Made by a program: the position numbers and the translations under genes. A DNA stretch of 64,000 nt, from assembly GCF_017352115.1 (NCBI RefSeq), contig NZ_CP071448.1:5009001-5073000 (forward strand), written 5' to 3'. Shown here piece after piece: positions 25,897 to 34,027 of the stretch (position 1 is the stretch's first letter; each line of letters starts with the position of its first letter). Under the pieces are notes generated by a model. The model was not told the origin of the DNA, did not search any database, and saw only the letters and a program-made list of their open reading frames with translations. Source of the stretch: Flavobacterium endoglycinae (GTDB lineage: Bacteria > Bacteroidota > Bacteroidia > Flavobacteriales > Flavobacteriaceae).

Positions 25897-27198
25897 ATGA
25901 AAAAAGTTTTTTTGTTAGCGATTGCAATGATGTTCTTTAATTCTTGTCAAAATGATGACGCTGCTGCGGATTCTTCTTTTGCTATGAATTCTGCAGGTGC
26001 AGATTATTCAGGTGTTCCAGCGACAGTTCAGACTGTAAGTGGAAACATTACTACAAACACTACTTGGACAAACGACAGAGTTTGGGAAATCAGTGGAGTT
26101 GTTCGTGTAATTGGGGCTAAATTAACTATACAGCCAGGTACTTTTATCAAAGCGAAACCACTAACTGGTGGCGCTGCTACTGGAGTATTAGTAATCACTA
26201 AAACAGGACAGATTGATGCTCAGGGAACTGCTGCTTCTCCAGTTATCTTTACAAGTTATAACTTATTAGATGGAAACGCTTCTACTGTAGCTACTCCTGG
26301 TGATTTTGGTGGAGTTGTACTTTTAGGAGATGCTCAAGTTAATACTGGAGTTACGACTAACGTAATCGAAGGTTTAGGAGATCAGCCAAATGTATCTGAT
26401 TTCTACTATGGTGGTTCAAACAATGCACACAATGCTGGTATCTTGAAATACGTTCGTATCGAATTCGCTGGTCGTATCCTTGATGCTGCAACAGGAGTTG
26501 AAATCAACGGTTTAACAGCTGGTGGTGTTGGTAGCGGAACCTCTATCGATTACGTACAAGTTTCTTATGGTAGAGATGATTCATTCGAATTCTTCGGAGG
26601 AACGGTTAATGCTTCTCACTTAGTATCTTTCGCACCAGACGATGATAACTTTGATTTTGATTTTGGTTATACAGGAACAATCACAAAAGCGATCGCTATT
26701 GCCGATAAAAATTCTACTCACAGTTTAAGTGGAGGAAACCCTGATTCAAACGGTATCGAATTAGATAACAATGCTACAGGTTCATCTACTACATTAATTA
26801 CAAGACCAGTTATTTCGCAAATGTCTATCGTAGGTACTAGCTCTGCAACAGATGCTGCTCTTTACGAAAATGCTATCCACGTACGTAGATTAGGTCAAAT
26901 CAGCCTTACTAACGTTACAGTTACTGGATATCTTACAGGTATCAGATGGGAAAGTCCTTCTTTACCAGCTAACTCTTCTTGGAGCCTTTTATCAGTTCAC
27001 GGATTTACAAATCCTGTTCTTCCAACGGGTACTTCATTAGGATTAGGAAGCACAACATCTACAGTTAACCCTGCAACTGCTTGGAGCTTGACTCAGCCAT
27101 TCTTCAATAATGGAGCTTTAAACTTCACAGGAGCTACAGGAGCATTTAAAACTGAAGCTAACTGGACTAATACTTGGACTAAGTTTACTAATTTTTAA
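25897..27198 (+). CDS. Surface lipoprotein with beta-helix-like fold
   Basis: Lipoprotein of 433 residues with signal peptide MKKVFLLAIAMMFFNS and lipid-bearing Cys17 followed by QNDD, which resembles the flavobacterial surface-export signal. The ATG at 25897 is preferred because the upstream in-frame ATG (25867) would bury the signal peptide. The mature part is rich in Gly, Thr and Asn with short hydrophobic strands (VLVITKTGQIDAQGTAASPVIFTS, GDFGGVVLLGDAQVNTG) typical of a right-handed parallel beta-helix. It is homologous along its length to the product at 54945-56234. Its codons are clearly biased towards CGT, AAC, TTC, ATC and GGT, unlike its neighbours, which suggests high expression. 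Role unknown; possibly the ligand-capturing partner of the upstream receptor. Confidence 0.8.
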   Translation: MKKVFLLAIAMMFFNSCQNDDAAADSSFAMNSAGADYSGVPATVQTVSGNITTNTTWTNDRVWEISGVVRVIGAKLTIQPGTFIKAKPLTGGAATGVLVITKTGQIDAQGTAASPVIFTSYNLLDGNASTVATPGDFGGVVLLGDAQVNTGVTTNVIEGLGDQPNVSDFYYGGSNNAHNAGILKYVRIEFAGRILDAATGVEINGLTAGGVGSGTSIDYVQVSYGRDDSFEFFGGTVNASHLVSFAPDDDNFDFDFGYTGTITKAIAIADKNSTHSLSGGNPDSNGIELDNNATGSSTTLITRPVISQMSIVGTSSATDAALYENAIHVRRLGQISLTNVTVTGYLTGIRWESPSLPANSSWSLLSVHGFTNPVLPTGTSLGLGSTTSTVNPATAWSLTQPFFNNGALNFTGATGAFKTEANWTNTWTKFTNF

Positions 27199-27222
27199 TT
27201 AGTACTCCGTATTCAATAATAC

Positions 27223-27359
27223 GAGACTGCCTGAAGAGTGTGTTTATGTTTTTTTTCTGAAGAGTTAGAACAAGCAGGTATATTCATTTTGCTTTATCAT
27301 TGCTCATCTTACTGCAAAATATATACTGCTGTTCCCGCTCTTTAGGCAGTCTCTTTTTT
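27223..27359 (+). terminator. Terminator/attenuator-like element with nested hairpin
   Basis: GAGACTGCCTGAAGAG (27223-27238) pairs with CTCTTTAGGCAGTCTC (27338-27353; one G-U pair) and is followed by six T. The 99-nt interior holds another hairpin at 27273-27330 (AGCA, GTATAT and TTTTGC pairing with GCAAAA, ATATAC and TGCT). CTGAAGAG also occurs a second time (27257-27264), giving an alternative partner for the right arm. The T-run ends 12 nt before the next ATG. It could end most transcription after the abundant lipoprotein mRNA and let a fraction through. Confidence 0.6.
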
Positions 27360-27371
27360 AAATATCAAAAA

Positions 27372-28217
27372 ATGAAACAAAAACTACTCGCACTACTACT
27401 TTTACTTATTTCCGGAATAGCAAATGCACAATTTACAATTTGGGAAGATGATTTTGATGATGCTGAGGTGTCTGATTGGATTTTAACAGATGCTGATGGC
27501 GATGGAATGAATTGGATCGCAAGAAACAATTTGCAGATAGATGAAAACGGCGCCATAACAGGCGGCAGCTACAAAGTACTAGGTACTTACAATATTGATT
27601 TTGCTTCAGGTGCGCCTCTTGGGGTCGAACAAAAAAACTGGGCAATAATGCCAGAAATTGACTTATCATATTATGCAGGAGCTATGCAGCTGATTGTAAA
27701 TGCACAAAAAGCCATATTCGACGGTCCTGATAATTTATACATATACGCTTCGACAACTGATACCAACATTGACTCTTTTACCCAGATTGGAACGCTGGAA
27801 ATTACAAGAGAATCGGTAACAGATGCGGAGTTTAAAGATTATATACTAGACATCTCTCAGCTTGTAGGACAGCAGAAAGTTTATATTGCCTTTGTAACCG
27901 CACCAAACTTTGTTATTGGTTACGAAATAGATAAAATTTCGATTACCGCTGCCAGATTAGGTCTAGATGATATTGACGAAAAGAAAACGACTTTCTTACA
28001 ACAAAACCCAGTAAAAGATCTTTTAAAATTAGAAATAGGAGATACGGTTGACACCGAAAACCTCAATTTAAAAATATACAATGCTTCAGGAATTTTGGTA
28101 AAAGAACCTGAATATAATGCTTCTGGAACTATGGTAAACGATTTGTCTTCTGGATTGTATTTTCTGGTTCTTGAAAATGAAGATTCCATTCAAAAAATAA
28201 AGTTTATAAAGCAATAA
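27372..28217 (+). CDS. Type IX secretion cargo with cleaved-adhesin-type domain
   Basis: Secreted protein of 281 residues. The signal peptide MKQKLLALLLLLISGIANAQ is followed by a choice-of-anchor J/cleaved adhesin domain (about 21-195; WEDDFDDAEVSDWILTDADGDGMNW is its typical opening). A C-terminal type A sorting domain (about 203-281) with FLQQNPVKDLLKLEI and a final LSSGLYFLVLENED...KFIKQ directs export by the type IX system and attachment to the cell surface. The ATG at 27372 is chosen over a TTG 72 nt upstream, which lies inside the terminator-like element and precedes the signal peptide. It is part of the sigma-controlled locus; binding partner unknown. Confidence 0.88.
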   Translation: MKQKLLALLLLLISGIANAQFTIWEDDFDDAEVSDWILTDADGDGMNWIARNNLQIDENGAITGGSYKVLGTYNIDFASGAPLGVEQKNWAIMPEIDLSYYAGAMQLIVNAQKAIFDGPDNLYIYASTTDTNIDSFTQIGTLEITRESVTDAEFKDYILDISQLVGQQKVYIAFVTAPNFVIGYEIDKISITAARLGLDDIDEKKTTFLQQNPVKDLLKLEIGDTVDTENLNLKIYNASGILVKEPEYNASGTMVNDLSSGLYFLVLENEDSIQKIKFIKQ

Positions 28218-28271
28218 CAAAAGCTTTATGAACTTACACTCACAAAACCATTTTTATAATATTTACACTTC

Positions 28272-29048
28272 ATGAAGAAAATAGTCAAAGCCGCATTTAT
28301 TTTTTTAATTCCAACTGTATTTTTTACCGCTTGCACCAATGATAATCTCGTTCCGCTTTATGAAGAGCAGAAAGCAGGTAAAATTGTTATTCGCGGGTAC
28401 AACGCCATGCAGGATTCACTACAAATAGCTGTTGACGGTAAAATCCTTGCTGTAGATGCTAAACATGATGCTTTCGTAAAAAAGATTGAAAAAAATCACG
28501 AGTTTGTATTTTACGGAAACAGCGGCAAAACCGTAGAAGTCATCAATAAAAAAACAAAAGCGGTTATACATTCTTATCTTTTTACGTCGGTTAAACCTGT
28601 AGATACACTTTCATTTTATGCTAAAGAAGAAATCTGGGTATCGGATGTTTTGTCTTTTAAACCAGGAACCTTATCGGCAACAGGCCGTACAGGATACAAA
28701 TTTATTTTTCCAGCCATTAATAAATATTCGAAAAGCGGTTATACGGGAGCTTTAGATGCTATTATTAGAAAAGTAAACGGCGAACAAGTAGGGAAATGCG
28801 AAAATATAACCACGACAAATTTTAGCACTTTTGCCGAATATCCGTTTAGTTTACCGCCCATTATCGATATTGAATTGGTAAAACACGGAACAAACGAATC
28901 GTATATAACTGGACAGAGAGTTATTTTCCGTACAGTTATGCAGAAAAATAAATCAAGTTTGATTGTTTTTGAAGAAAAGCCAAACGAGACCGGTGGATTT
29001 TCTCATGTAGAAGGATTAATTAATCTAACGGATTATTTCTCATTTTAA
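28272..29048 (+). CDS. Lipoprotein of unknown function
   Basis: Protein of 258 residues with a lipoprotein signal ending FLIPTVFFTAC (Cys21) followed by TND. The rest is predicted mostly beta, with two sandwich-like halves (about 35-110 and 120-258). The family is not recognised. The stop codon directly abuts the ATG of the protease gene, so translation is probably coupled and both products should be made together. Conserved-looking context only: a sigma/anti-sigma/TonB receptor locus with surface proteins. Confidence 0.7.
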   Translation: MKKIVKAAFIFLIPTVFFTACTNDNLVPLYEEQKAGKIVIRGYNAMQDSLQIAVDGKILAVDAKHDAFVKKIEKNHEFVFYGNSGKTVEVINKKTKAVIHSYLFTSVKPVDTLSFYAKEEIWVSDVLSFKPGTLSATGRTGYKFIFPAINKYSKSGYTGALDAIIRKVNGEQVGKCENITTTNFSTFAEYPFSLPPIIDIELVKHGTNESYITGQRVIFRTVMQKNKSSLIVFEEKPNETGGFSHVEGLINLTDYFSF

Positions 29049-30413
29049 ATGTCAGTCATTCCTAAATATCATTCTGCTTTAACGATTCTATTTGGGGCTT
29101 TTTTGATGATACTTTTTGTTTCCTGTCAAAATGATGATGCTCCTGTGGTATATGAAAAAGGAACAAATGAATATGCCAACAGCTGGATTTTAGAACAGAT
29201 GAAAAGGTATTATTTATGGAATGAAAACCTGCCTGAAAATACCAGTTTGTCTTTAAAACCCAGAGATTATTTTAAAAAACTGCTTTACAAAGACGACCGT
29301 TTTTCGTATGCTCTTCATCCGTCATTACCAGAAACAGCACCGCAGAGTATCAGAAATAGTTTTGGTTTTGATATTTCCTTTATAGAATATGAAAATCAAA
29401 CCTATGGAATAATTTTATACGTGCTTCCAGATTCTCCTGCAGAACGTTCGGGTTTAAAAAGAGGATTGTTTATTAAAACCATAAACAGAACTCCTTTAAA
29501 CAGCCAAAATTTTGAAAATGCATACGCGGCTGCTGCTGCTTCAGCTAAATTAACATTACAAGTAATGCAATATAGCGAAGCAGATGGATTCTCAGCTGTA
29601 GAAGAAATAGAAATTACACGCAGTCTTACATTTTCGAATGCCGTTAATAGCAAAGTAATTCTGTTCAACAATCAAAAAATAGGATATATTGAAATTTCTC
29701 ATTTCGATGTGGGACTGGCGGGTTCACTGCTTTCGGTTTTCAAGGAATTTCAAAATCAATCGGTAACCAAAATTATTGTGGATTTGCGTTATAATGGAGG
29801 AGGAGATGTTTCGTCGGCAGCGGCTTTAAGCAGTATCTTGGCGCCAAATATAAAATCAGATGATTTGTTTATTACGTTTAAAGGAAATAAAAACGGAGGA
29901 ATAGTCCATAAAACCTTTAAAGAAGCTTTGATAATGAATGAAAACCAAATACGTTTTGAAGCATTACGAAGCGTTCATCCGCTTATTCAGGAAGTTTTTG
30001 TTTTAAGCGGAAATCACACGGCATCCGCTTCTGAAATTATTATCAATAACCTCAAGCCGTATATGAAAGTTACCGTTATCGGCGAAAAAACAGTAGGAAA
30101 AGATGCAGCAGGATTTGCTGTAGAAGACAATCGTATTTCGGGTGAGAAAGGATGGATTTTATATCCCGTAATTTATAAACTTTTTAATGCCCGTAATGAA
30201 GGCAATTATACTTTAGGAATACATCCAGATATCGAAATAAACGAACTTCAAAATATGGAAGTTTTCCCTTTGGGAGATATTCGAGAAACGGTATTAAGCA
30301 AAGCTTTAAACAACGGAATCAGTGCCAAACCACAAAAGAATACGCAGGTTAAAAAACTAATATTACGAAACACCTATGGCATTGATCCTTTTGTACAGAT
30401 TAATTTTGAATGA
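29049..30413 (+). CDS. S41-family C-terminal processing peptidase, lipoprotein
   Basis: Lipoprotein of 454 residues (Cys26 in ILFVSCQNDD) with an N-terminal helical domain (about 35-95), a PDZ domain (about 105-185, YVLPDSPAERSGLKRGLFIKTINRTPL) and an S41 catalytic domain (about 205-400). The Ser motif TASASE (324-329) and the partner Lys in GEKTVGKD are present, so it should be active. S41 enzymes cleave near the C-terminus of substrate proteins, bound through the PDZ domain. The QNDD after Cys suggests surface exposure. It is the last gene of the sigma locus and could process imported or surface proteins. Confidence 0.88.
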   Translation: MSVIPKYHSALTILFGAFLMILFVSCQNDDAPVVYEKGTNEYANSWILEQMKRYYLWNENLPENTSLSLKPRDYFKKLLYKDDRFSYALHPSLPETAPQSIRNSFGFDISFIEYENQTYGIILYVLPDSPAERSGLKRGLFIKTINRTPLNSQNFENAYAAAAASAKLTLQVMQYSEADGFSAVEEIEITRSLTFSNAVNSKVILFNNQKIGYIEISHFDVGLAGSLLSVFKEFQNQSVTKIIVDLRYNGGGDVSSAAALSSILAPNIKSDDLFITFKGNKNGGIVHKTFKEALIMNENQIRFEALRSVHPLIQEVFVLSGNHTASASEIIINNLKPYMKVTVIGEKTVGKDAAGFAVEDNRISGEKGWILYPVIYKLFNARNEGNYTLGIHPDIEINELQNMEVFPLGDIRETVLSKALNNGISAKPQKNTQVKKLILRNTYGIDPFVQINFE

Positions 30414-30441
30414 TTTCTTTTTATTGGTTAAAAAAAGAAAA

Positions 30442-30473
30442 TCTCCCAGTTTCTAAGCATTGAAACTGGGAGA
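30442..30473 (-). terminator. Terminator between the S41 protease and Oar genes
   Basis: Perfect 12-bp stem TCTCCCAGTTTC / GAAACTGGGAGA with an 8-nt loop. The A-rich left flank gives a T-run on the minus strand, so it mainly serves the Oar-like gene. Confidence 0.85.
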
Positions 30474-30500
30474 CAATCAAAAAAAATAAAACACAATCTT

Positions 30501-33500
30501 TTAGAACGAGTATCTTACGCCAAGCTGACCTTGGAATCGTGATGCAAACTGATCTATAGTATATGGTGGTGCAGATGGTTTTTGGAACGTGTAGATAGGA
30601 TCGCCTGTTGCAACTCCGCCTAAGTTTCCTGTTTTCGTTAAACCAATACTTGCTGTTGAATTGTAGGTGTTTGGAACAAAATAGCTTCTTCCCCAATCTT
30701 TATTGATAAGGTTTCCAATATTGGCCATGCTGAATGATACTTGGAAAGTTCCCACTTTCGCTACTTTAATTTCATCCATTAATTTCAAATCAGCTTGAAT
30801 GTTCCATGGAGTAGTATCGCCATTTCTTTGAGTGAATGTTCCTCTACGGCTTTTTAAATAGTCATTTCCGTTCACGAAATCTTCGTAAGCTGCTACCTGC
30901 TGTGCCGCTGTTGCTGAAGGAACTCCTGCTGCATTTACTCCAATGTATTTTGCTGCTTCTGCTGCATCTTTAAATACATACGCTAAACCCGCTGCTTGTC
31001 CTGTTCCTGCTAATGTTGAGTTTACAAATCCCCAAGAGAATGGATTTCCTGATTGAGCATTGAAATACACATTTGCAGATAAAGTATTGTTTGAAGCTAC
31101 TTTTACAGCATATCCTACGTTAGAAACAATTCTATGTTTAATATTAAAGTTAGATGTCGCTAACTGTGGATTATTTGGAGTCAATGACTGGTTCATCTGG
31201 AAGTTACTTTCCATAGAGTTACGAATACCGTTTGTAATATCACGAGAATCTCCGTAAGTATACGCCGCCATAAAGTTGAAACCAAAATCGTATGTTTTAG
31301 AAATCATTTCAGTAATACTGTAGCGGTATCCTTTATTGGTATTGGATAACAAGTAAGCATTTGAGAAAGCTGAATTTATGTTAGCCGAATAAATGGGCAT
31401 TTCGTGCTTTGTGTCATAAGAGAAATAATATGGATTATCTGTTTTGTTTACTTGCTGGAATTCTAAATCACGAATTACTTTGGTGTAAATACCTTCAACT
31501 GTAAATTTATATCCGTTGATAGTTTTATCAAAAGCCAATGAGTTTCTTAAAACAGCCGGCATTTTAAATTTATTGTCAATTAAATCCGCTTGAACTTTTG
31601 GCGTAGCATCGTGATAACCGTTAAGTCCGTTTGCTGCTAAAGGATCACCTGCTGCTGCTACTTGAGCTGCTGTTAAGTTGTTTTTATCGTAGCTTCCGTA
31701 ACCAACACCATCATTGTAATACGCATAGCCTAACCAAGCAAATGGAATTCTTCCTGTAAATACTCCAGATCCGCCTCGAATTACAAATGTTTTATCTTCA
31801 TCTACATTGTATGTAAATCCAATTCTTGGAGAAACAAGTGCTGTACTGAAAAAGTTATTTTTAATTTGGCTTAAAGGAGTATAGTTATAAGTTGTACCAT
31901 AATTAGGATCTGCTGGAGAATTTTGTACCTGCTGGCTTAATTTTGGTTTGTTTGGTAAATCTGTGTAATCTACACGAACTCCTGGAGTTACTTTCAATTT
32001 GTTTCCAACTCTAATTTCATCCTGAACATAAACACTATAAAGGTTTACTTTGAATTTAGCATACGGATTATCGAAAATCTCATCTCTTGTAGAACCATCA
32101 AATGGATAAGTACCACGAACACGAGAAGGAAGTTTGTTAAAGAAATCCGCTAAAGATTTATACGAAACCCTTCCGTTAAGCGCATTCACAAAACCATAAT
32201 TGATATCGTAAAACTCGTTGTGAGTACCAAATAATAAAGTATGATTTCCTGTTTTGTATGTTAAGTTATCGGTAATCTCAGCCGTGTTTTGTTTCATATT
32301 AAAAACAGTAGCTTCACGATCATTTCCTAAGAAAATAGTTCCTCCATTATATCCAATTTCTGTTTGGGGAAACATGATATTGTTTGATTTTGGATCACGA
32401 TAATCTTTGATAGCTGAATAGCTTGCAATAAAAGAGTTTGACCATTGATTGTTAAAGTGACTCTTAAACTCTAAAACCGTACTGATCGCTTGGTTTTTCT
32501 GCGTAAAATCCATGTTTGAAAAACGGAAGTTTGCCGCATCGCGCTCTAAATTTGTTGCCTGAGAAACCACTGTATTGTTTCGTAATGAAAGCGAATGCTT
32601 GTCGCTGATTTTCCAGTCTAACTTATTGAAAAATTTTCTGCTTAAAGAAGAATTGTTGTAAGAACCGTATGTTCCGGGATCAAATCCGTAGTTGGTTTTA
32701 ACGAATTGCGAAATTTGTTCTGCTGTAGCAGGATCTAATAAAGAAGTCTGTTTTCCGTTAGCATCTTTTTGTCCGGCATTGTAAAAAATAGGATCTGTTC
32801 TTTCGGCATATTCCATATTGGTGAAGAAGAACAATTTATCTTTAATAATGGGAAGACCTAATCTGAAACCAATTTGGTAATCTCCAAAAGCGTTTGGCAT
32901 TTTAGAACCGTCTCCTGCATTGTTTGGACCTGTTAAAGCTGCATTTCTTCCATAACTGTAAATAGACCCGCTTACGGTATTCGTTCCGCTTCTGGTTACA
33001 GCATTGACGCTTCCTCCTAAAAAGTTTCCTAATTTAATATCATAAGGAGCAATATAAACTTGAATATCTTGTATCGCATCAAGACTTATAGAATTAGATC
33101 GCGTACTGCTTCCCGGCATTCCAGAAGTTCCTGACTGACCTCCTAAAGAAGGGCTGAAACCAATTGCATCGTTGTTGATCGAACCGTCAATAGTAACGTT
33201 GTTGTATCTAAAGTTTGTTCCTGCAAATGAGTTGTTAGAACTCTGCGGTACCAATTTAGTAACATCCTGAATACCTCTGTTAATCAACGGAAGTGCATTT
33301 ACTTGTTTTTCATTAATATTAGTACCATTATTTTTAGAAGACGGTTTAGCACTTGTAATTACTACTTCTTCCAAAATGTTGTTGTCGGCTTTAGCAACTG
33401 TGATGGCTGGTAGATCATTTTCGCCAAGGGCTAAATAAATTTGTGTATTTGAATAATCTTTGGTGTCTTTACTTTTAATTTCCAATTCGTAAGGACCTCC

Positions 33501-33716
33501 GGCATTTAAGTTTTCGAAACTAAACCGACCTTGTTTATCAGTTGTAGTTCTGTACACTGCATTGGTAGGCAGGTGTGTCAGCGTTACATCAGCTTCAATA
33601 ACTGCCGAAGTTCCGTCGTTGACTTTAGCAGACAAAGATGAGGTTGTAATCTGGGCAAAGATACTTCCCGCTGTAAGGAGCATCAGAGCCGAAAAAAAGA
33701 GTTTTAGTTTTGTCAT
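30501..33716 (-). CDS. Oar-like TonB-dependent outer membrane protein
   Basis: Receptor of 1071 residues: signal peptide (MTKLKLFFSALMLLTAGSIFAQ), a carboxypeptidase-regulatory-like domain (about 25-105), a plug with RNSISLDAIQDIQVYIAPYDIKLGNFLGGSVNAVTRSGTN, and a large barrel ending GQLGVRYSF. The plug matches the Oar family of Myxococcus and Bacteroidota; Oar proteins have been linked to signal-molecule or protease transport. It is transcribed alone, between a strong terminator and a 311-nt upstream spacer holding 11-bp direct repeats next to an OmpR-type two-component operon. Substrate unknown. Confidence 0.9.
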   Translation of the reverse strand: MTKLKLFFSALMLLTAGSIFAQITTSSLSAKVNDGTSAVIEADVTLTHLPTNAVYRTTTDKQGRFSFENLNAGGPYELEIKSKDTKDYSNTQIYLALGENDLPAITVAKADNNILEEVVITSAKPSSKNNGTNINEKQVNALPLINRGIQDVTKLVPQSSNNSFAGTNFRYNNVTIDGSINNDAIGFSPSLGGQSGTSGMPGSSTRSNSISLDAIQDIQVYIAPYDIKLGNFLGGSVNAVTRSGTNTVSGSIYSYGRNAALTGPNNAGDGSKMPNAFGDYQIGFRLGLPIIKDKLFFFTNMEYAERTDPIFYNAGQKDANGKQTSLLDPATAEQISQFVKTNYGFDPGTYGSYNNSSLSRKFFNKLDWKISDKHSLSLRNNTVVSQATNLERDAANFRFSNMDFTQKNQAISTVLEFKSHFNNQWSNSFIASYSAIKDYRDPKSNNIMFPQTEIGYNGGTIFLGNDREATVFNMKQNTAEITDNLTYKTGNHTLLFGTHNEFYDINYGFVNALNGRVSYKSLADFFNKLPSRVRGTYPFDGSTRDEIFDNPYAKFKVNLYSVYVQDEIRVGNKLKVTPGVRVDYTDLPNKPKLSQQVQNSPADPNYGTTYNYTPLSQIKNNFFSTALVSPRIGFTYNVDEDKTFVIRGGSGVFTGRIPFAWLGYAYYNDGVGYGSYDKNNLTAAQVAAAGDPLAANGLNGYHDATPKVQADLIDNKFKMPAVLRNSLAFDKTINGYKFTVEGIYTKVIRDLEFQQVNKTDNPYYFSYDTKHEMPIYSANINSAFSNAYLLSNTNKGYRYSITEMISKTYDFGFNFMAAYTYGDSRDITNGIRNSMESNFQMNQSLTPNNPQLATSNFNIKHRIVSNVGYAVKVASNNTLSANVYFNAQSGNPFSWGFVNSTLAGTGQAAGLAYVFKDAAEAAKYIGVNAAGVPSATAAQQVAAYEDFVNGNDYLKSRRGTFTQRNGDTTPWNIQADLKLMDEIKVAKVGTFQVSFSMANIGNLINKDWGRSYFVPNTYNSTASIGLTKTGNLGGVATGDPIYTFQKPSAPPYTIDQFASRFQGQLGVRYSF

Positions 33717-33921
33717 GTTATCTTTTAGTTTTTATTTGTGACAAAGAAAATCTCTTTACCTCGATCCGATTTAAGGGTTTTGTTAACGAAAAATCAAAAA
33801 ACGAAGCTGTGTTAATTTAAGATGACGGCTGTGTTATTTTATAAAATTTGTTCTTTCTCTTTAAAATCAAGCAGTTTACGCAAAACCCCGTAAAATAAAG
33901 GATTAAAGAAAGATATAAAGT

Positions 33922-33952
33922 AGATTAGAGATAGATTAGAGATAGATTAGAG
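33922..33952. repeat. Three tandem 11-bp direct repeats upstream of the Oar gene
   Basis: AGATTAGAGAT at 33922-33932 and 33933-33943, then AGATTAGAG at 33944-33952. The 11-bp period is one helical turn, as in binding sites of OmpR-class regulators. It lies about 205 bp upstream of the Oar-like ATG, in an otherwise featureless 311-nt spacer; no clear promoter was found there. Confidence 0.6.
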
Positions 33953-34027
33953 TGTTATGCAAATGTTATCAAATGCAAAAATCGACGTGGCAGCTTCTGT
34001 GCAAACGTGATATTTTTTGAATAAAAG

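Noticed and set aside
27300..27371. TTG start giving 24 extra residues on the T9SS cargo protein
   Set aside because: This would place translation within the terminator-like stem and put a tail before a perfect signal peptide; ATG at 27372 chosen.
30421..30696. Minus-strand 91-residue ORF at the Oar gene end
   Set aside because: It lies mostly inside the Oar-like gene in another frame and crosses the terminator hairpin.
33717..34027. Promoter for the Oar-like gene
   Set aside because: No CAAANNTA (minus-strand -7) with a matching -33 box was found; CAAATGTT near 33960 has one mismatch and lies too far from the ATG to be convincing.
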